64,000 nt of DNA from Pseudomonas asplenii (lineage in GTDB: Bacteria; Pseudomonadota; Gammaproteobacteria; Pseudomonadales; Pseudomonadaceae). The notes under the pieces are model-generated. The model saw only the letters and a list, made by a program, of their open reading frames with translations. It was not told the origin of the DNA and searched no databases. Positions 1 to 8,783 of the stretch are shown piece by piece; within the stretch, counting starts at the first letter, position 1; each line of letters begins with the position of its first letter. A program made the translations under genes and the position numbers. The DNA lies in contig NZ_LT629777.1 of the NCBI RefSeq assembly GCF_900105475.1, forward strand, positions 930,001-994,000, given 5' to 3'.

Positions 1-419
1 GGGTTGAGCAGGCAGGTGCCGAAACGCAATTCGCCGCTGGTGGTGATCGCGGGCGCCACACCCAGGCCGGCGGCCATTTCCCGGGCCATGACGTTCACAC
101 CGCCCAGACCGCCGAGCAAAGGGACCACCGCACTGCCATCCTCGGCGACCGCCAGGACCGGCGGCTCGGCGCCCTTCTCCAGCAACACCGACGCCAGGCT
201 GCGGATCACGATGCCAGCCGCGCACAAGGCGATGATCGGCGTGTCCTGCTGGTAGAACTGGCGCAAGGTTGCGCCGAACTCGCTGTAAGTCCGGTCCGCG
301 CCCTCGACCCGTTCGGCCAGGCCATGGATCAGCGCCTGCGGATAAATCTGCTGAAGCCTGCGCGCGGTCGCCAGGCTGCCGTTGCCCAGAATGACAATGG
401 CCGGTGCCGGACGACTCAT
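1..419 (-). CDS. cobJ: CobJ, CbiG-type N-terminal part (partial)
   Basis: The gene starts at 419 and runs off the left edge, so only about 139 N-terminal residues are present. What is visible is not the methyltransferase but a CbiG-like domain (cobalt-precorrin-5A hydrolase): the segments [15 protein letters not shown] and [10 protein letters not shown] resemble the CbiG core. In Pseudomonas CbiG is usually fused to the precorrin-3B C17-methyltransferase CobJ, which would lie beyond the edge. The start overlaps the cobI stop by ATGA, so the two are translationally coupled. Direction and neighbours put it at the end of a cobG-cobH-cobI-cobJ operon. The fusion is inferred from family knowledge, not seen. 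Confidence 0.85.
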   Translation of the reverse strand, partial: MSRPAPAIVILGNGSLATARRLQQIYPQALIHGLAERVEGADRTYSEFGATLRQFYQQDTPIIALCAAGIVIRSLASVLLEKGAEPPVLAVAEDGSAVVPLLGGLGGVNVMAREMAAGLGVAPAITTSGELRFGTCLLN

Positions 420-1150
420 CCCTGCCACCGTTCGCCGGGCACAATGATCAGCGAGAAATACGGCGAGGACATCGGGTCCACCTCATCGAGCGGAACGATC
501 TTCTGGTTGGCCATGGTGGCGCGCTCCACATACAGGGCGCGACCGGCCAGCCCCAGCTCTTCCAGCACCTGGCGCACCTTGGGAAAGTTGCGGCCCAGCT
601 TCATCACCACTGCGGCATCCGCATCGGCCAGGCGGCGCTTGAGTTCCTCGGCAGGCAACACGCCGGACAACACCGACAGGCTCTGGTTGCGATACACCAA
701 CGGTACGCCGAGCACCGAGGCGCCACCGAGCATCGAGCAGACACCCGGGATCACCTGGGCTTCGTAACGATCGGCGAGGCGGTCGTGCAGGTACATGTAG
801 GAGCCATAGAAGAACGGGTCGCCTTCGCAGATCACCGCCACGTCGCGGCCGGCATCCAGATGCGCGGCGACCTCCAGGCTGGCTTCGTCGTAAAAGTCGC
901 TGATCACCTGTTCGTAGGACAGCGGCGCCGGCAGGGCTTCGGTGGTCACCGGATAGACCAGTGGCAGCAGGGTCTGGGCCTGCTGCAGATGACCCTCGAT
1001 GATACCGAAGGCATTGCCTTTCTTGCCCTTGGCGACGAAATACGCCACCACCGGCGACTCGCGCAGCAGGCGCAGCGCCTTCACGGTGATCAGTTCCGGA
1101 TCACCCGGCCCAACACCGAGGCCGATCAGACGTCCAGGCTGCTGCATCAT
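416..1150 (-). CDS. cobI: Precorrin-2 C20-methyltransferase CobI
   Basis: 244 residues. It transfers a methyl group from S-adenosylmethionine to C20 of precorrin-2 in corrin synthesis, in the cytoplasm. The N-terminus carries the class III methyltransferase glycine loop ([13 protein letters not shown]), followed by [14 protein letters not shown] and [17 protein letters not shown], all family hallmarks. Start: two adjacent ATGs lie at 1150 and 1147; the first follows a GGAGGTGG ribosome-binding sequence and overlaps the end of cobH. The length equals that of known CobI proteins. The longer upstream reading frame lies inside cobH in another frame and is not used. Confidence 0.95.
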   Translation of the reverse strand: MMQQPGRLIGLGVGPGDPELITVKALRLLRESPVVAYFVAKGKKGNAFGIIEGHLQQAQTLLPLVYPVTTEALPAPLSYEQVISDFYDEASLEVAAHLDAGRDVAVICEGDPFFYGSYMYLHDRLADRYEAQVIPGVCSMLGGASVLGVPLVYRNQSLSVLSGVLPAEELKRRLADADAAVVMKLGRNFPKVRQVLEELGLAGRALYVERATMANQKIVPLDEVDPMSSPYFSLIIVPGERWQG

Positions 1151-1773
1151 TCCACCTCCGTGGCGAGGGCATTGACGGCGGCGGCGGCCATGGCGCTGCC
1201 ACCGAGCCGGCCCTGCATGATCACGAACGGCACACCACGGCTGTCGGCGGCGAGCATCGCCTTGGACTCGGCGGCGCCGACGAAGCCCACCGGGAAGCCG
1301 AGGATCAGTGCCGGCTTCGGTGCACCGGCATCGAGCATTTCCAACAGGTAGAACAGCGACGTTGGCGCATTGCCGATCACCACCACGCTGCCTTCCAGAT
1401 GCGGCCGCCACAATTCCAGGGCCACCGCCGAACGGGTATTGCCCAGTGCCTGCGCCATCGCCGGCACGCGCTCGTCGCGCAAGGTGCAGATCACCGGGTT
1501 GTTGGCCGGCAGGCGGGCACGGGTGATGCCCTCGGAGACCATCCGCGCATCGCAGAGAATCGGTGCACCGGCCGCCAGCGCCTCACGCCCGGCTGTGCCG
1601 GCACCCGGTGAGAATTGCAGGCCGTCGATGGCATCGACCATGCCGCAGGCGTGGATCACCCGAACGGCCAGTTTCTCCAGGTCAGCGGGAATGCGCGCCA
1701 GGTTCGCTTCCGCGCGAATGATCGCGAAGGAGTTGCGATAGATCTCCTGACCATCGCGAATGTAATCAATCAT
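1147..1773 (-). CDS. cobH: Precorrin-8X methylmutase CobH
   Basis: 208 residues. It moves a methyl group from C11 to C12 of precorrin-8X to give hydrogenobyrinic acid. The sequence starts [20 protein letters not shown], the usual CobH/CbiC opening, and contains [10 protein letters not shown] with the family's catalytic histidine, then [11 protein letters not shown] and [13 protein letters not shown]. The ATG at 1773 is preferred over the upstream extension, which reads into cobG. Its first codons overlap the end of cobG and its stop overlaps the cobI start, so cobG-H-I-J form one tightly coupled leftward operon. Confidence 0.96.
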   Translation of the reverse strand: MIDYIRDGQEIYRNSFAIIRAEANLARIPADLEKLAVRVIHACGMVDAIDGLQFSPGAGTAGREALAAGAPILCDARMVSEGITRARLPANNPVICTLRDERVPAMAQALGNTRSAVALELWRPHLEGSVVVIGNAPTSLFYLLEMLDAGAPKPALILGFPVGFVGAAESKAMLAADSRGVPFVIMQGRLGGSAMAAAAVNALATEVE

Positions 1774-3166
1774 CGGTGCTGCTCCGTGAGCGGGCTTCGA
1801 GCAGGGTGCCCGCCGCATCAATAGTAAGGTTGCTTGCGTGCAGCAGGCCGAAACCGGGCTGGGCTGCATCGCGAAAATAGAGGTCGTAGTGGCCGGGGGT
1901 CACCGCCAGCAAGGTAGCCGGTGCCACATGGGCTGCGGCGCAGGAGCGCTTGCAGCCGGACAGGTGCACGCCCTGGGGCGGCCCTTGCAGAAGCGTCGCC
2001 AGGCGCCGGGCATCGGCCTTGGTCTCGGCCAGCCCCTTGGCGCAGCCGGCGGAACCGGTGCAGGCGATGATCCGTGCCAGCGGCTGGCTGGCATCGCAGA
2101 GCAGGCCGAGCTGTTGCAGTCGCGCGGTGACGTGAGCTGCGTGTTCCTCACGGATGCCGGGCAGCAGCAGGCTTTGCCAGGGGGTCAGGCGCAGACTGCC
2201 GTCGCCGTACTGCTGCGCCAACTGAGCCACGCCTTCGAGCATCGCCGCATCGAGACGCCCCAATGGAAATACCGCGCCGACATAAAACCGATCCGGCTGA
2301 CGCTGTGGATAAGTCCCGACATGCAGCAGTTCGGGCGTGGCAGGTCGCCGCCAGTCACCCACGGCAATGGGCTCGACGCCGAAGCGCTCGCTCAGTTGCG
2401 CCAGGAACACCGCGGTCGGCACCTCGGCGAGCAGATGACGCATGCGTGTCTGCTCGGGACGGGCCAGGTCGAGGAACAGCCCCAGTACCGCCGCCACCAG
2501 GGCGTGCCCCTGTTCCAGCGGCACAGCCGCCAGAGGCGCGTCGTTGGCCGGGCAACCCGCCAGGCCGAAGGCCAGGTACGGACGATCCTCGATCAGCAGG
2601 GCAGACAGCCACAGGTCATGGGGGTGTTCGAGCATCGCCAGGGCCTCGCCGCCGTCGAGCTGGATGGCGAACTTGGCCGACAATTGATGAAAACGCGGCT
2701 GACCTTGCAGGCTGGCGAGAATCTGCGCGGCCAGCGGACGAGTATCGATCAGCATCCGTGCATCGATACCGGCGCTGGGGCTGAGCATCAGGTTGCGCAC
2801 ATCGTCAGCACCGCTGACCCGGGACACATCCGTTTCTGCAGAAGCGGGGTTCGGCGCCCCGACAAGCCCGCTCCCACACCGGCTCCCTTCAGCCGTGGGC
2901 CCGAGACCGGCGGCCAGCAGACTATCGATCAGCGGCTGATGCTGCGCGCCGATCCCGCGAATCTGCAGATTGGCCCGGTTGGTCGCCTCGATCACCCCGC
3001 CGGCATAACGCTCGGCGGCCTGGGCCACCGCGCGGGCCTGATCGGCACTGATCACCCCGCCGGCCAGCTTGATCCGGCAGATGCCGCCATCGAGCGCCGC
3101 GACGATACGCAGCAACCCCGGACAGGCCGAGGGGCGGACAGCGTTGGCAAGCGGGTGTTCGTTCAA
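1766..3166 (-). CDS. cobG: Precorrin-3B synthase CobG with in-frame REP insertion
   Basis: 466 residues, a nitrite/sulfite-reductase-like enzyme that oxidises precorrin-3A with oxygen to precorrin-3B. Near the C-terminus the cysteine pattern CTGSAGC followed by GCKRSC matches the Fe-S ligand set of the family. The N-terminus reads NAVRPSACPGLLRI, typical of CobG. The only candidate start that keeps this region is a TTG at 3166 with a poor ribosome-binding site, so the start is uncertain. Between GLGPT and GADDVRNLMLSP lie about 25 extra residues (roughly 2813-2895) that contain a REP element translated in frame; see the separate entry. It is divergent from cobL across about 136 bases. Confidence 0.92.
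   Translation of the reverse strand: MNEHPLANAVRPSACPGLLRIVAALDGGICRIKLAGGVISADQARAVAQAAERYAGGVIEATNRANLQIRGIGAQHQPLIDSLLAAGLGPTAEGSRCGSGLVGAPNPASAETDVSRVSGADDVRNLMLSPSAGIDARMLIDTRPLAAQILASLQGQPRFHQLSAKFAIQLDGGEALAMLEHPHDLWLSALLIEDRPYLAFGLAGCPANDAPLAAVPLEQGHALVAAVLGLFLDLARPEQTRMRHLLAEVPTAVFLAQLSERFGVEPIAVGDWRRPATPELLHVGTYPQRQPDRFYVGAVFPLGRLDAAMLEGVAQLAQQYGDGSLRLTPWQSLLLPGIREEHAAHVTARLQQLGLLCDASQPLARIIACTGSAGCAKGLAETKADARRLATLLQGPPQGVHLSGCKRSCAAAHVAPATLLAVTPGHYDLYFRDAAQPGFGLLHASNLTIDAAGTLLEARSRSSTDD
2848..2877. repeat. REP element inside cobG coding sequence
   Basis: These 30 bases are identical, in inverted orientation, to bases 16918-16947 of the intergenic REP upstream of urtB. They are read in frame by cobG as GSGLVGAPN. 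Flanking bases extend the extra protein segment to about 25 residues with no stop or frameshift. Confidence 0.85.
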
Positions 3167-3302
3167 GGGATAACCGACAGTCAGGGAAAGTGCTCGTTGT
3201 CATCGAAAGGCGTTTCGCCGTCGAAGGCGCGGTATTATGCCTGCTTTGTCCGACGGCATGAAAAGACTGCTGGTCGGAACAGCTGCGTTTCGAGGATTTT
3301 AG

Positions 3303-4505
3303 ATGGCGCCCTGGCTGACAGTAGTGGGAATCGGTGAAGACGGCTTCGGAGGCCTCGGCGAACACGCCCGCCAGGCGCTGCTGGGGGCGACGCGGGTATT
3401 CGGCGGGCAACGCCAGCTCGACCTGCTGCCACCGAACGTGGCGACCGAGCGCCTGGCCTGGCCCAGCCCGTTTTCCCTTGAGCCGGTGCTGGCCCTGCGG
3501 GGCACGCCGGTGTGCGTACTGGCCAGCGGCGATCCGATGCTGTTCGGCGTCGGCGCCAGCCTGTCGCGCCAGCTCGATACCGAGGAGATGCACGTGCTGC
3601 CCGCGCCCTCCGCCTACTCGCTGGCCGCCGCACGACTGGGTTGGGCGCTGCAGGAGGTGGTGTGCCTGTCGGTGGTTGCTCGTCCAGTGGCGGCCCTCAG
3701 TGCACAACTGCACAGCGGATTGCGCCTGTTGGTGCTGAGCAACGACGAGCATAGCCCGGCGGCCATCGCCGCACTGCTGCGCGAACGGGGCTTCGGACCC
3801 AGCCGGATCAGCGTGCTGGAGCACCTCGGCGGCCCGCTCGAACGACGCATCGATTGCACTGCACAAGACTGGCAGGAGCAAGCGTTCGCCCGTCTCAACC
3901 TGGTCGCCATCGCCTGTCAGGCCGATCCGGCTACGCCGCGCCTGTCGCATATCGGCGGGCTGCCGGACGCCGCGTTCGCGCATGACGGCCAGTTGACCAA
4001 GCGTGACGTCCGCGCCATCACCCTCGCCCGCCTCGCGCCGGTCCCCGGCGAACTGCTCTGGGATGTCGGTGCCGGCAGCGGCTCCATTGGCATCGAGTGG
4101 ATGCGCGCGCACCCCTCGTGCCGGACGATTGCCATCGAAGCGGACCCAGGCCGCCAGCAACTGATCGAACACAACCGCGATGCCCTTGGCGTCCCTGGCC
4201 TGCGCCTGGTTCGCGGCAGCGCGCCGCAGGCGCTGGACGGGCTGGAACAGCCGGATGCGATCTTCATCGGCGGCGGCGTGACCGTGCCCGGCGTGCTGGA
4301 TACCTGCTGGGCCCGGCTCAAGCCCGGCGGACGGCTGGTGGCCAATGCCGTGACCCTGCAAAGCGAACTGCTGCTGATGAACTGGCGCCAGGTCCACGGT
4401 GGCGAGCTGACCCGCATCCATGTCGCCCAGGCCCAGCCCCTGGGCGACTTCGATACCTGGCGCCAGGCGCTGCCGATCACCCTGCTCGACGTGGTGAAGC
4501 CTTGA
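3303..4505 (+). CDS. cobL: Precorrin-6Y C5,15-methyltransferase (decarboxylating) CobL
   Basis: 400 residues, a fusion of CbiE and CbiT domains that methylates C5 and C15 of the corrin ring and decarboxylates the C12 acetate. The N-terminal half is a tetrapyrrole methylase ([25 protein letters not shown]). From about residue 230 comes a Rossmann methyltransferase with [16 protein letters not shown] and IEADPGR. The ATG at 3303 follows GAGGATTTTAG. It is the first gene of the rightward cobL-cbiD-cobK operon, divergent from cobG, so a shared promoter region is likely in 3167-3302. No cobalamin riboswitch was recognised there. Confidence 0.96.
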   Translation: MAPWLTVVGIGEDGFGGLGEHARQALLGATRVFGGQRQLDLLPPNVATERLAWPSPFSLEPVLALRGTPVCVLASGDPMLFGVGASLSRQLDTEEMHVLPAPSAYSLAAARLGWALQEVVCLSVVARPVAALSAQLHSGLRLLVLSNDEHSPAAIAALLRERGFGPSRISVLEHLGGPLERRIDCTAQDWQEQAFARLNLVAIACQADPATPRLSHIGGLPDAAFAHDGQLTKRDVRAITLARLAPVPGELLWDVGAGSGSIGIEWMRAHPSCRTIAIEADPGRQQLIEHNRDALGVPGLRLVRGSAPQALDGLEQPDAIFIGGGVTVPGVLDTCWARLKPGGRLVANAVTLQSELLLMNWRQVHGGELTRIHVAQAQPLGDFDTWRQALPITLLDVVKP

Positions 4506-4577
4506 ACAGCGTGGGCGCGAGCCGGCCCGCGCAGAATCTCTCATCTGCGACCATTGCCGGAAGCAGGGCATGGCCCC

Positions 4578-5675
4578 ATGCGTGATGAAACCGCCGAACA
4601 ACCCGCGCCCCTGCGCAGCGGCCTGACCACTGGCAGTTGCGCCACCGCCACCGCGCTGGCTGCAGCACGCCTGCTGCTGAGCGGGATCAGCCATGATGCG
4701 GTACGGATCATCCTGCCCAAGGGCAAACAGGTCGAGATGCGCCTGGAATTCTGCCGCCCGCATGAGGACGGCGCCGAAGCGGGGACGATCAAGGATGCCG
4801 GCGACGACCCGGACGTCACCCACGGCGCCCTGCTGTATTCACGCGTGCGGCTGACCACCGAGCCCGGCGTGCGCTTCCATGCCGGCAGCGGCGTCGGCAC
4901 CGTCACCCGCCCCGGCCTGGTGCTGGCCGTCGGCGAACCGGCGATCAACCCGGTGCCGCGCAAGATGATCAGCGACCACCTGCTGCAACTGGCGGCCGAA
5001 CACGGCTATGCCGGCGGTTTCTCGGTGACCGTCAACGTCGAGGGCGGCGAAGCCCTGGCGCTGAAAACCATGAACCCGCGCCTGGGCATCCTCGGCGGCC
5101 TGTCGATTCTCGGCACCAGCGGCATCGTCCGGCCGTTTTCCTGTGCGGCCTACATTGCCTCGATCCACCAGGGCATCGATGTCGCCAGGACCAACGGCTA
5201 TCGGCATATCGCCGCCTGCACCGGCAATGCCAGCGAGGACACCATGCGTCGCGTCTATGACCTGCCGGAGATTGCCCTGATCGAAATGGGCGATTTCGTC
5301 GGGGCCGTGCTCAAGCACCTGCGCAAGGTGCCTGTGGATAAGTTGAGCCTGTGTGGCGGCTTCGGCAAGATCAGCAAACTGGCAGCCGGCCACATGGATC
5401 TGCACAGTCGGCATTCGAGCATCGACCTGCCGCAACTGGCCGAATGGGCCGCCGCCGTGGGCGCTGACGAGGTACTGCAGCAGGCCATACGCCAGGCCAA
5501 CACCAGCCAGCAGGCACTGGCAATGGCCCGCGCCGCTGGCGTCGCCTTGGGCGATGCGGTCTGCCAGCACGCCCTGGACTTCGCCCGCAGTGTGGTCCCG
5601 GCCCAGGTGCAGGTGGAAGTGTTCGCCATCGACCGCCAGGGCGGCATCGTCGGCCATGCCGGAGCCTTTCAATGA
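4578..5675 (+). CDS. cbiD: Cobalt-precorrin-5B C1-methyltransferase CbiD
   Basis: 365 residues. It methylates C1 of the ring during deacylation. The family signature [19 protein letters not shown] is at the N-terminus, followed by [13 protein letters not shown] and [12 protein letters not shown]. The ATG at 4578 is chosen because the upstream alternative at 4554 is TTG and adds residues not usual in the family. CbiD is the anaerobic-route enzyme, yet it sits beside oxygen-dependent CobG, the mixed arrangement known in Pseudomonas, which lacks CobF. Its stop overlaps the cobK start by ATGA. Confidence 0.94.
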   Translation: MRDETAEQPAPLRSGLTTGSCATATALAAARLLLSGISHDAVRIILPKGKQVEMRLEFCRPHEDGAEAGTIKDAGDDPDVTHGALLYSRVRLTTEPGVRFHAGSGVGTVTRPGLVLAVGEPAINPVPRKMISDHLLQLAAEHGYAGGFSVTVNVEGGEALALKTMNPRLGILGGLSILGTSGIVRPFSCAAYIASIHQGIDVARTNGYRHIAACTGNASEDTMRRVYDLPEIALIEMGDFVGAVLKHLRKVPVDKLSLCGGFGKISKLAAGHMDLHSRHSSIDLPQLAEWAAAVGADEVLQQAIRQANTSQQALAMARAAGVALGDAVCQHALDFARSVVPAQVQVEVFAIDRQGGIVGHAGAFQ

Positions 5676-6412
5676 ACCACTCACCCATCAGACGCCTGCT
5701 GTTGCTGGGCGGTGTCACCGAAGCCCTGGCACTTGCCCGCACGTTGGGGCCGCAGCACATCTACAGCCTCGCGGGCGTCGGCCGGGTACCCACCGACCTG
5801 CGTTGCCAGGTACGGGTCGGCGGCTACGGTGGGGCCGAAGGCCTGGCGCGCTTCATCCAAGAGGAAGGCATCGATCTGCTGCTCGATGCCACCCATCCCT
5901 ATGCCGCGCAGATCAGCCACAACGCAGCAGTGGCCGCACACTTGAGCGGCATCCCCTGCTGGGCCCTGCGCCGCCCGGCCTGGGTAGCGGAACCTGGCGA
6001 CGACTGGCGGGAAGTGGCGGACTGGAGCGCGCTGGTCGAAGCCCTCAAGTCGTTCCATCGACCGTTGTTCACCCTCGGCCGCGAACCCTTGCAACATCTG
6101 GATGAAATTCCCGAAGGCCAGTTCTGGACCCTGCGGGCTCTCGACCCCTATCCCGGTAATGAACGCTGCGAAGTGATCGGCGCTCGTGGTCCTTTTCACC
6201 TGGAAGACGAACGGGCCCTGTTCGAACGCCGTGCCATTGATGTGCTGATCAGCAAGAACAGTGGCAGCGGCGCGACCGAACCCAAGTTGCAGATCGCCCG
6301 CGAACGCTCAATTCCGGTACTGATCCTCAAGCGTCCGCCGCTACCGGCCGTGGACCGGGAATTCCAGACGCTCGAAGAAACACTTGCCGCCTTGGCAACA
6401 ACACTGCAATAG
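5672..6412 (+). CDS. cobK: Precorrin-6A reductase CobK
   Basis: 246 residues. It reduces the precorrin-6A macrocycle with NADPH to precorrin-6B. Features seen are the N-terminal nucleotide loop [27 protein letters not shown] around residue 75, and [14 protein letters not shown] near residue 195, all characteristic of CobK/CbiJ. Length is normal. It is the last gene of the cobL-cbiD-cobK operon, and the next gene, a toxin, begins 55 bases after its stop behind its own operator-like palindrome. Confidence 0.94.
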   Translation: MNHSPIRRLLLLGGVTEALALARTLGPQHIYSLAGVGRVPTDLRCQVRVGGYGGAEGLARFIQEEGIDLLLDATHPYAAQISHNAAVAAHLSGIPCWALRRPAWVAEPGDDWREVADWSALVEALKSFHRPLFTLGREPLQHLDEIPEGQFWTLRALDPYPGNERCEVIGARGPFHLEDERALFERRAIDVLISKNSGSGATEPKLQIARERSIPVLILKRPPLPAVDREFQTLEETLAALATTLQ

Positions 6413-6437
6413 AGCACGATCCCTGCTTGCCAAAATA

Positions 6438-6453
6438 GTAACCTATTTGTTAC
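6438..6453. promoter_or_regulatory. Inverted repeat upstream of toxin-antitoxin pair
   Basis: GTAAC, six bases, GTTAC: a perfect palindrome ending 13 bases before the toxin start. Position and symmetry suit an operator for autorepression by the antitoxin, which is inferred only. Confidence 0.5.
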
Positions 6454-6466
6454 CTTGAGAGCAGGG

Positions 6467-6802
6467 ATGATCGACCTCGAAGAATATGTACGGGACAACC
6501 ACAGCAACCCGTTCGAACGCTGGTTCTCTTCACTGGATGTGCAAGCGGCCGCCAAGGTTTCCACAGCCCTGCTTCGGCTGGAGATGGGCAATACCTCGAA
6601 CATCAAATGGTTCGAGGGTCTCGGGGAGTACCGCATCGACTGGGGCCCTGGCTACCGGATCTACCTGATACGCGAGGGCACCCGTCTGATCATCCTCTTT
6701 GGCGGCGGCAACAAGTCGACTCAGAACAGAGACATCCAGAAAGCCAGGCTGTTGGTTGAAGAATACAAACGTCGCAGACGCGCAGAACCGCAAACGAGGT
6801 AG
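6467..6802 (+). CDS. HigB/RelE-superfamily toxin
   Basis: 111 residues. The pattern GLGEYRIDWGPGYRIYLIREG followed by LLFGGGNKSTQNRDIQKA is that of the addiction-module killer (HigB-like, RelE/ParE superfamily) family, which usually cleaves mRNA at the ribosome. The ATG at 6467 is preferred to the TTG four codons upstream. The antitoxin follows five bases after the stop. Toxin-first gene order and the small gap are typical of higBA-type modules. The pair stands alone between the cobalamin operon and the copper island, which suggests separate acquisition. No mutation in the conserved basic and aromatic residues is apparent. Confidence 0.85.
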   Translation: MIDLEEYVRDNHSNPFERWFSSLDVQAAAKVSTALLRLEMGNTSNIKWFEGLGEYRIDWGPGYRIYLIREGTRLIILFGGGNKSTQNRDIQKARLLVEEYKRRRRAEPQTR

Positions 6803-6807
6803 ACACC

Positions 6808-7131
6808 ATGGTGCTAAGCCGCAGTTTCAAACAAACCATCGCCGAGCGGGCACAACGCGACCCGGCGTTCGCCGAGGCGCTACTCGACGAAGCGGCCAGC
6901 CTGTTTCTCAATGGCGAGCCGGAAATGGCCCGGATAATCCTGCGCGACCTGGTCAACGCGACGGTGGGCTTCGAGGGGCTCGCACGGGAAACCGACAAGC
7001 CCAGCAAGAGCCTGCATCGCATGCTGTCAGCCAACGGCAATCCCAGCATGGATAACCTGGCCGCGATCTTCGCCGTGATACGTGCCACCTTGGGCGTCAA
7101 CATTGAGGTCCATAGCGTTCCTCTCAACTGA
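6808..7131 (+). CDS. HigA-like antitoxin, helix-turn-helix
   Basis: 107 residues. The C-terminal half (about residues 50-100; GLARETDKPSKSLHRMLS, then NPSMDNLAAIFAVIR) is a helix-turn-helix of the XRE-like addiction-module antidote family. The N-terminal half is acidic and alanine-rich and would wrap the toxin. It should neutralise the upstream toxin and repress the operon through the palindrome at 6438-6453. Assignment rests on the pair context plus the HTH pattern. Confidence 0.85.
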   Translation: MVLSRSFKQTIAERAQRDPAFAEALLDEAASLFLNGEPEMARIILRDLVNATVGFEGLARETDKPSKSLHRMLSANGNPSMDNLAAIFAVIRATLGVNIEVHSVPLN

Positions 7132-7291
7132 CGCAGCCCCCTCACGCCATGGGCTGCTACGCTCATTGACGGCACCTGCCGCGAACAACCGAGAAGGTGT
7201 TGCGACCTTACACCGCAGCCCATGCTTTTACTTATGCAGGACGTTCAGGCTAAATACCCACCGGTTTGAAACATCCGACGGAAAACCTTCC

Positions 7292-7696
7292 ATGTCCCGA
7301 CAACGGCTCGCCGCAGCTACCTGGATCGCCTGCTTTGCAGTGCTGTTCAATCTGCTTGCCATGCCGATTTCCGGGGCCATGGCGTCCGCTTCGGAGCGCT
7401 CCGTTTCCGAACAACTGCTCTGGGGCAGTTTCTGCTCGGCCAGCGGCACCAAGCTGGTCGCCACTGTTATCGGTGAGCTGCAACAGAAAGCGCCACAAGG
7501 CGATGACCACTCCAATATGCAGCACTGCTGGTGCTGCTCCGGTTCCGCGCCGCTGGTGGCCTTGCCCGGGCACATGCCGCAACTGGCAGTCACACAGACC
7601 CAAATCGGCCGGCCTCACGTCGCACTCCACGTCGACTCCCCGACACCGCGCCAGCAGTGGCCCTCACTCAACCCCCGAGCCTCTCCAGCCGCCTGA
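7292..7696 (+). CDS. DUF2946 family protein, copper island
   Basis: 134 residues. An N-terminal hydrophobic segment (residues about 8-30, WIACFAVLFNLLAMPISG) looks like a signal or anchor sequence. A cysteine cluster HCWCC lies near residue 73. This is the layout of DUF2946 proteins, which occur beside copper-receptor and PCuAC genes in proteobacteria. Metal binding by the cysteine/histidine cluster is an inference. The ATG at 7292 is taken because the upstream reading frame overlaps the antitoxin gene. The PCuAC chaperone begins 47 bases downstream and is probably cotranscribed. Confidence 0.75.
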   Translation: MSRQRLAAATWIACFAVLFNLLAMPISGAMASASERSVSEQLLWGSFCSASGTKLVATVIGELQQKAPQGDDHSNMQHCWCCSGSAPLVALPGHMPQLAVTQTQIGRPHVALHVDSPTPRQQWPSLNPRASPAA

Positions 7697-7743
7697 TTTG
7701 TATTCGCAACCCTTTGCGTTTTAAATCGTTATGGAGAACCCCC

Positions 7744-8229
7744 ATGCTCAAGAATGCCCTGCTTCTGGCCGCGTTGCTGCTGCCCGTCGGCTTTGCCCAT
7801 GCCCACGAATTCACCGTCGGCGAATTGCGGATCGACCATCCGTGGTCCCAGGAACTGCCACCCAATGCGCCCACCGTGGCTGCCTATTTCACCCTGCAGA
7901 ACCAGGGGACGACAGATGACCGACTGACCAGCGTCGACAGCCCTATCGCCGGCAAAGCCGAACTGCATGAGCATGTGATGCAGGCGAATCTGATGAAGAT
8001 GCAGCAGGTGCCGGATGTCACCATCCCCGCCAAGGGCGAGGTGAAGTTCGCACCCATGGCCTATCACGTGATGCTGCTCGATCTCAAAGACCGCAGCCTG
8101 CTGCAGGACGGCAAGCACTTCCCGCTGACCCTGCACTTCGAAAAGGCCGGCGCGGTCACCGTCGAGGTCGCGGTACAACGCCAGCCGCCCGCCGCGTCCC
8201 CGGCCAAGATGCACATGCACGCCCAGTAA
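7744..8229 (+). CDS. Periplasmic copper chaperone, PCuAC family
   Basis: 161 residues. A signal peptide (about 1-20, ending AHAHE) precedes a PCu(A)C domain. The conserved copper ligands are visible in order: HEHVM, then MKMQQVP, then MAYHVMLLDL, which gives the H-M...H-x-M pattern of this family. These proteins bind Cu(I) in the periplasm and deliver it to partners such as cytochrome oxidase. The C-terminus ends in a histidine/methionine tail (KMHMHAQ), an extra metal-binding possibility. The ATG at 7744 has GGAGAA upstream. It lies between two DUF2946 genes and upstream of the OprC-type receptor. Confidence 0.92.
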   Translation: MLKNALLLAALLLPVGFAHAHEFTVGELRIDHPWSQELPPNAPTVAAYFTLQNQGTTDDRLTSVDSPIAGKAELHEHVMQANLMKMQQVPDVTIPAKGEVKFAPMAYHVMLLDLKDRSLLQDGKHFPLTLHFEKAGAVTVEVAVQRQPPAASPAKMHMHAQ

Positions 8230-8250
8230 CCCTCGGGCCCGTTGCACGCC

Positions 8251-8736
8251 ATGCGCACCTCGCGCAGCAGACCCAGCCACTCCCGCAGCCAGACACGCGG
8301 CAGTTGGCTGAGTCTTTTCGCCATGCTGATGATCTTTATCGGTCCGCTGATTTCCCAGGCGATGCCGATGGACCAGCACGCCATGTCCATGGCGATGAAC
8401 ATGGACATGCCAATGCCCGTGGACATGCCGATGGACATGCCCGGGCACCATGCTGCTGAGCGCGCAAAAGACTCCAGCAGCTCCCCTGGCAAGAGTGCCG
8501 AACACCACGCGCTCTGGGAAAAGTGTGGCTATTGCAGCCTGCTGTTCAGTTGTCCGGCGCTGCCGCAAAGCCTGAGTTTCACCGCACTCGAAGGCCCCCG
8601 ACCAGCCCCCACGGTCGACTCCCGAACCCGCCTGGGACATGCCCGGCAGAGCATTTTCCCCGGCGCCCGGACCCGCGCGCCACCTGCCGTCCCTCAAGCA
8701 ACGACAGACCTCACACCCGACCCGATCGCCCTGTAA
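8251..8736 (+). CDS. DUF2946 family protein with Met/His-rich stretch
   Basis: 161 residues. A hydrophobic N-terminal segment (about 22-38) is followed by a methionine-rich run between about residues 38 and 68, with MSMAMNMDMPMP and a second MPMDMPGHH block, then CGYC near residue 93 and a proline/arginine-rich tail. Methionine and histidine clusters of this type bind copper in periplasmic proteins; binding here is inferred. The start at ATG 8251 is preferred over TTG 8242. The receptor gene starts 47 bases later, the same spacing as the first DUF2946 gene to PCuAC. Confidence 0.75.
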   Translation: MRTSRSRPSHSRSQTRGSWLSLFAMLMIFIGPLISQAMPMDQHAMSMAMNMDMPMPVDMPMDMPGHHAAERAKDSSSSPGKSAEHHALWEKCGYCSLLFSCPALPQSLSFTALEGPRPAPTVDSRTRLGHARQSIFPGARTRAPPAVPQATTDLTPDPIAL

Positions 8737-8783
8737 ACAGCCGCGCGGGACCGGGTTGTATTCGCTTGCATGATGGAACGCTT

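Noticed and set aside
3167..3302. Cobalamin riboswitch between cobG and cobL
   Set aside because: No B12-box or long structured leader could be recognised in the 136 bases.
2922..4823. 633-codon open frame on the minus strand across cobL and cbiD
   Set aside because: It lies antisense to well-supported genes and has no recognisable motif; long antisense frames are common in high-GC DNA.
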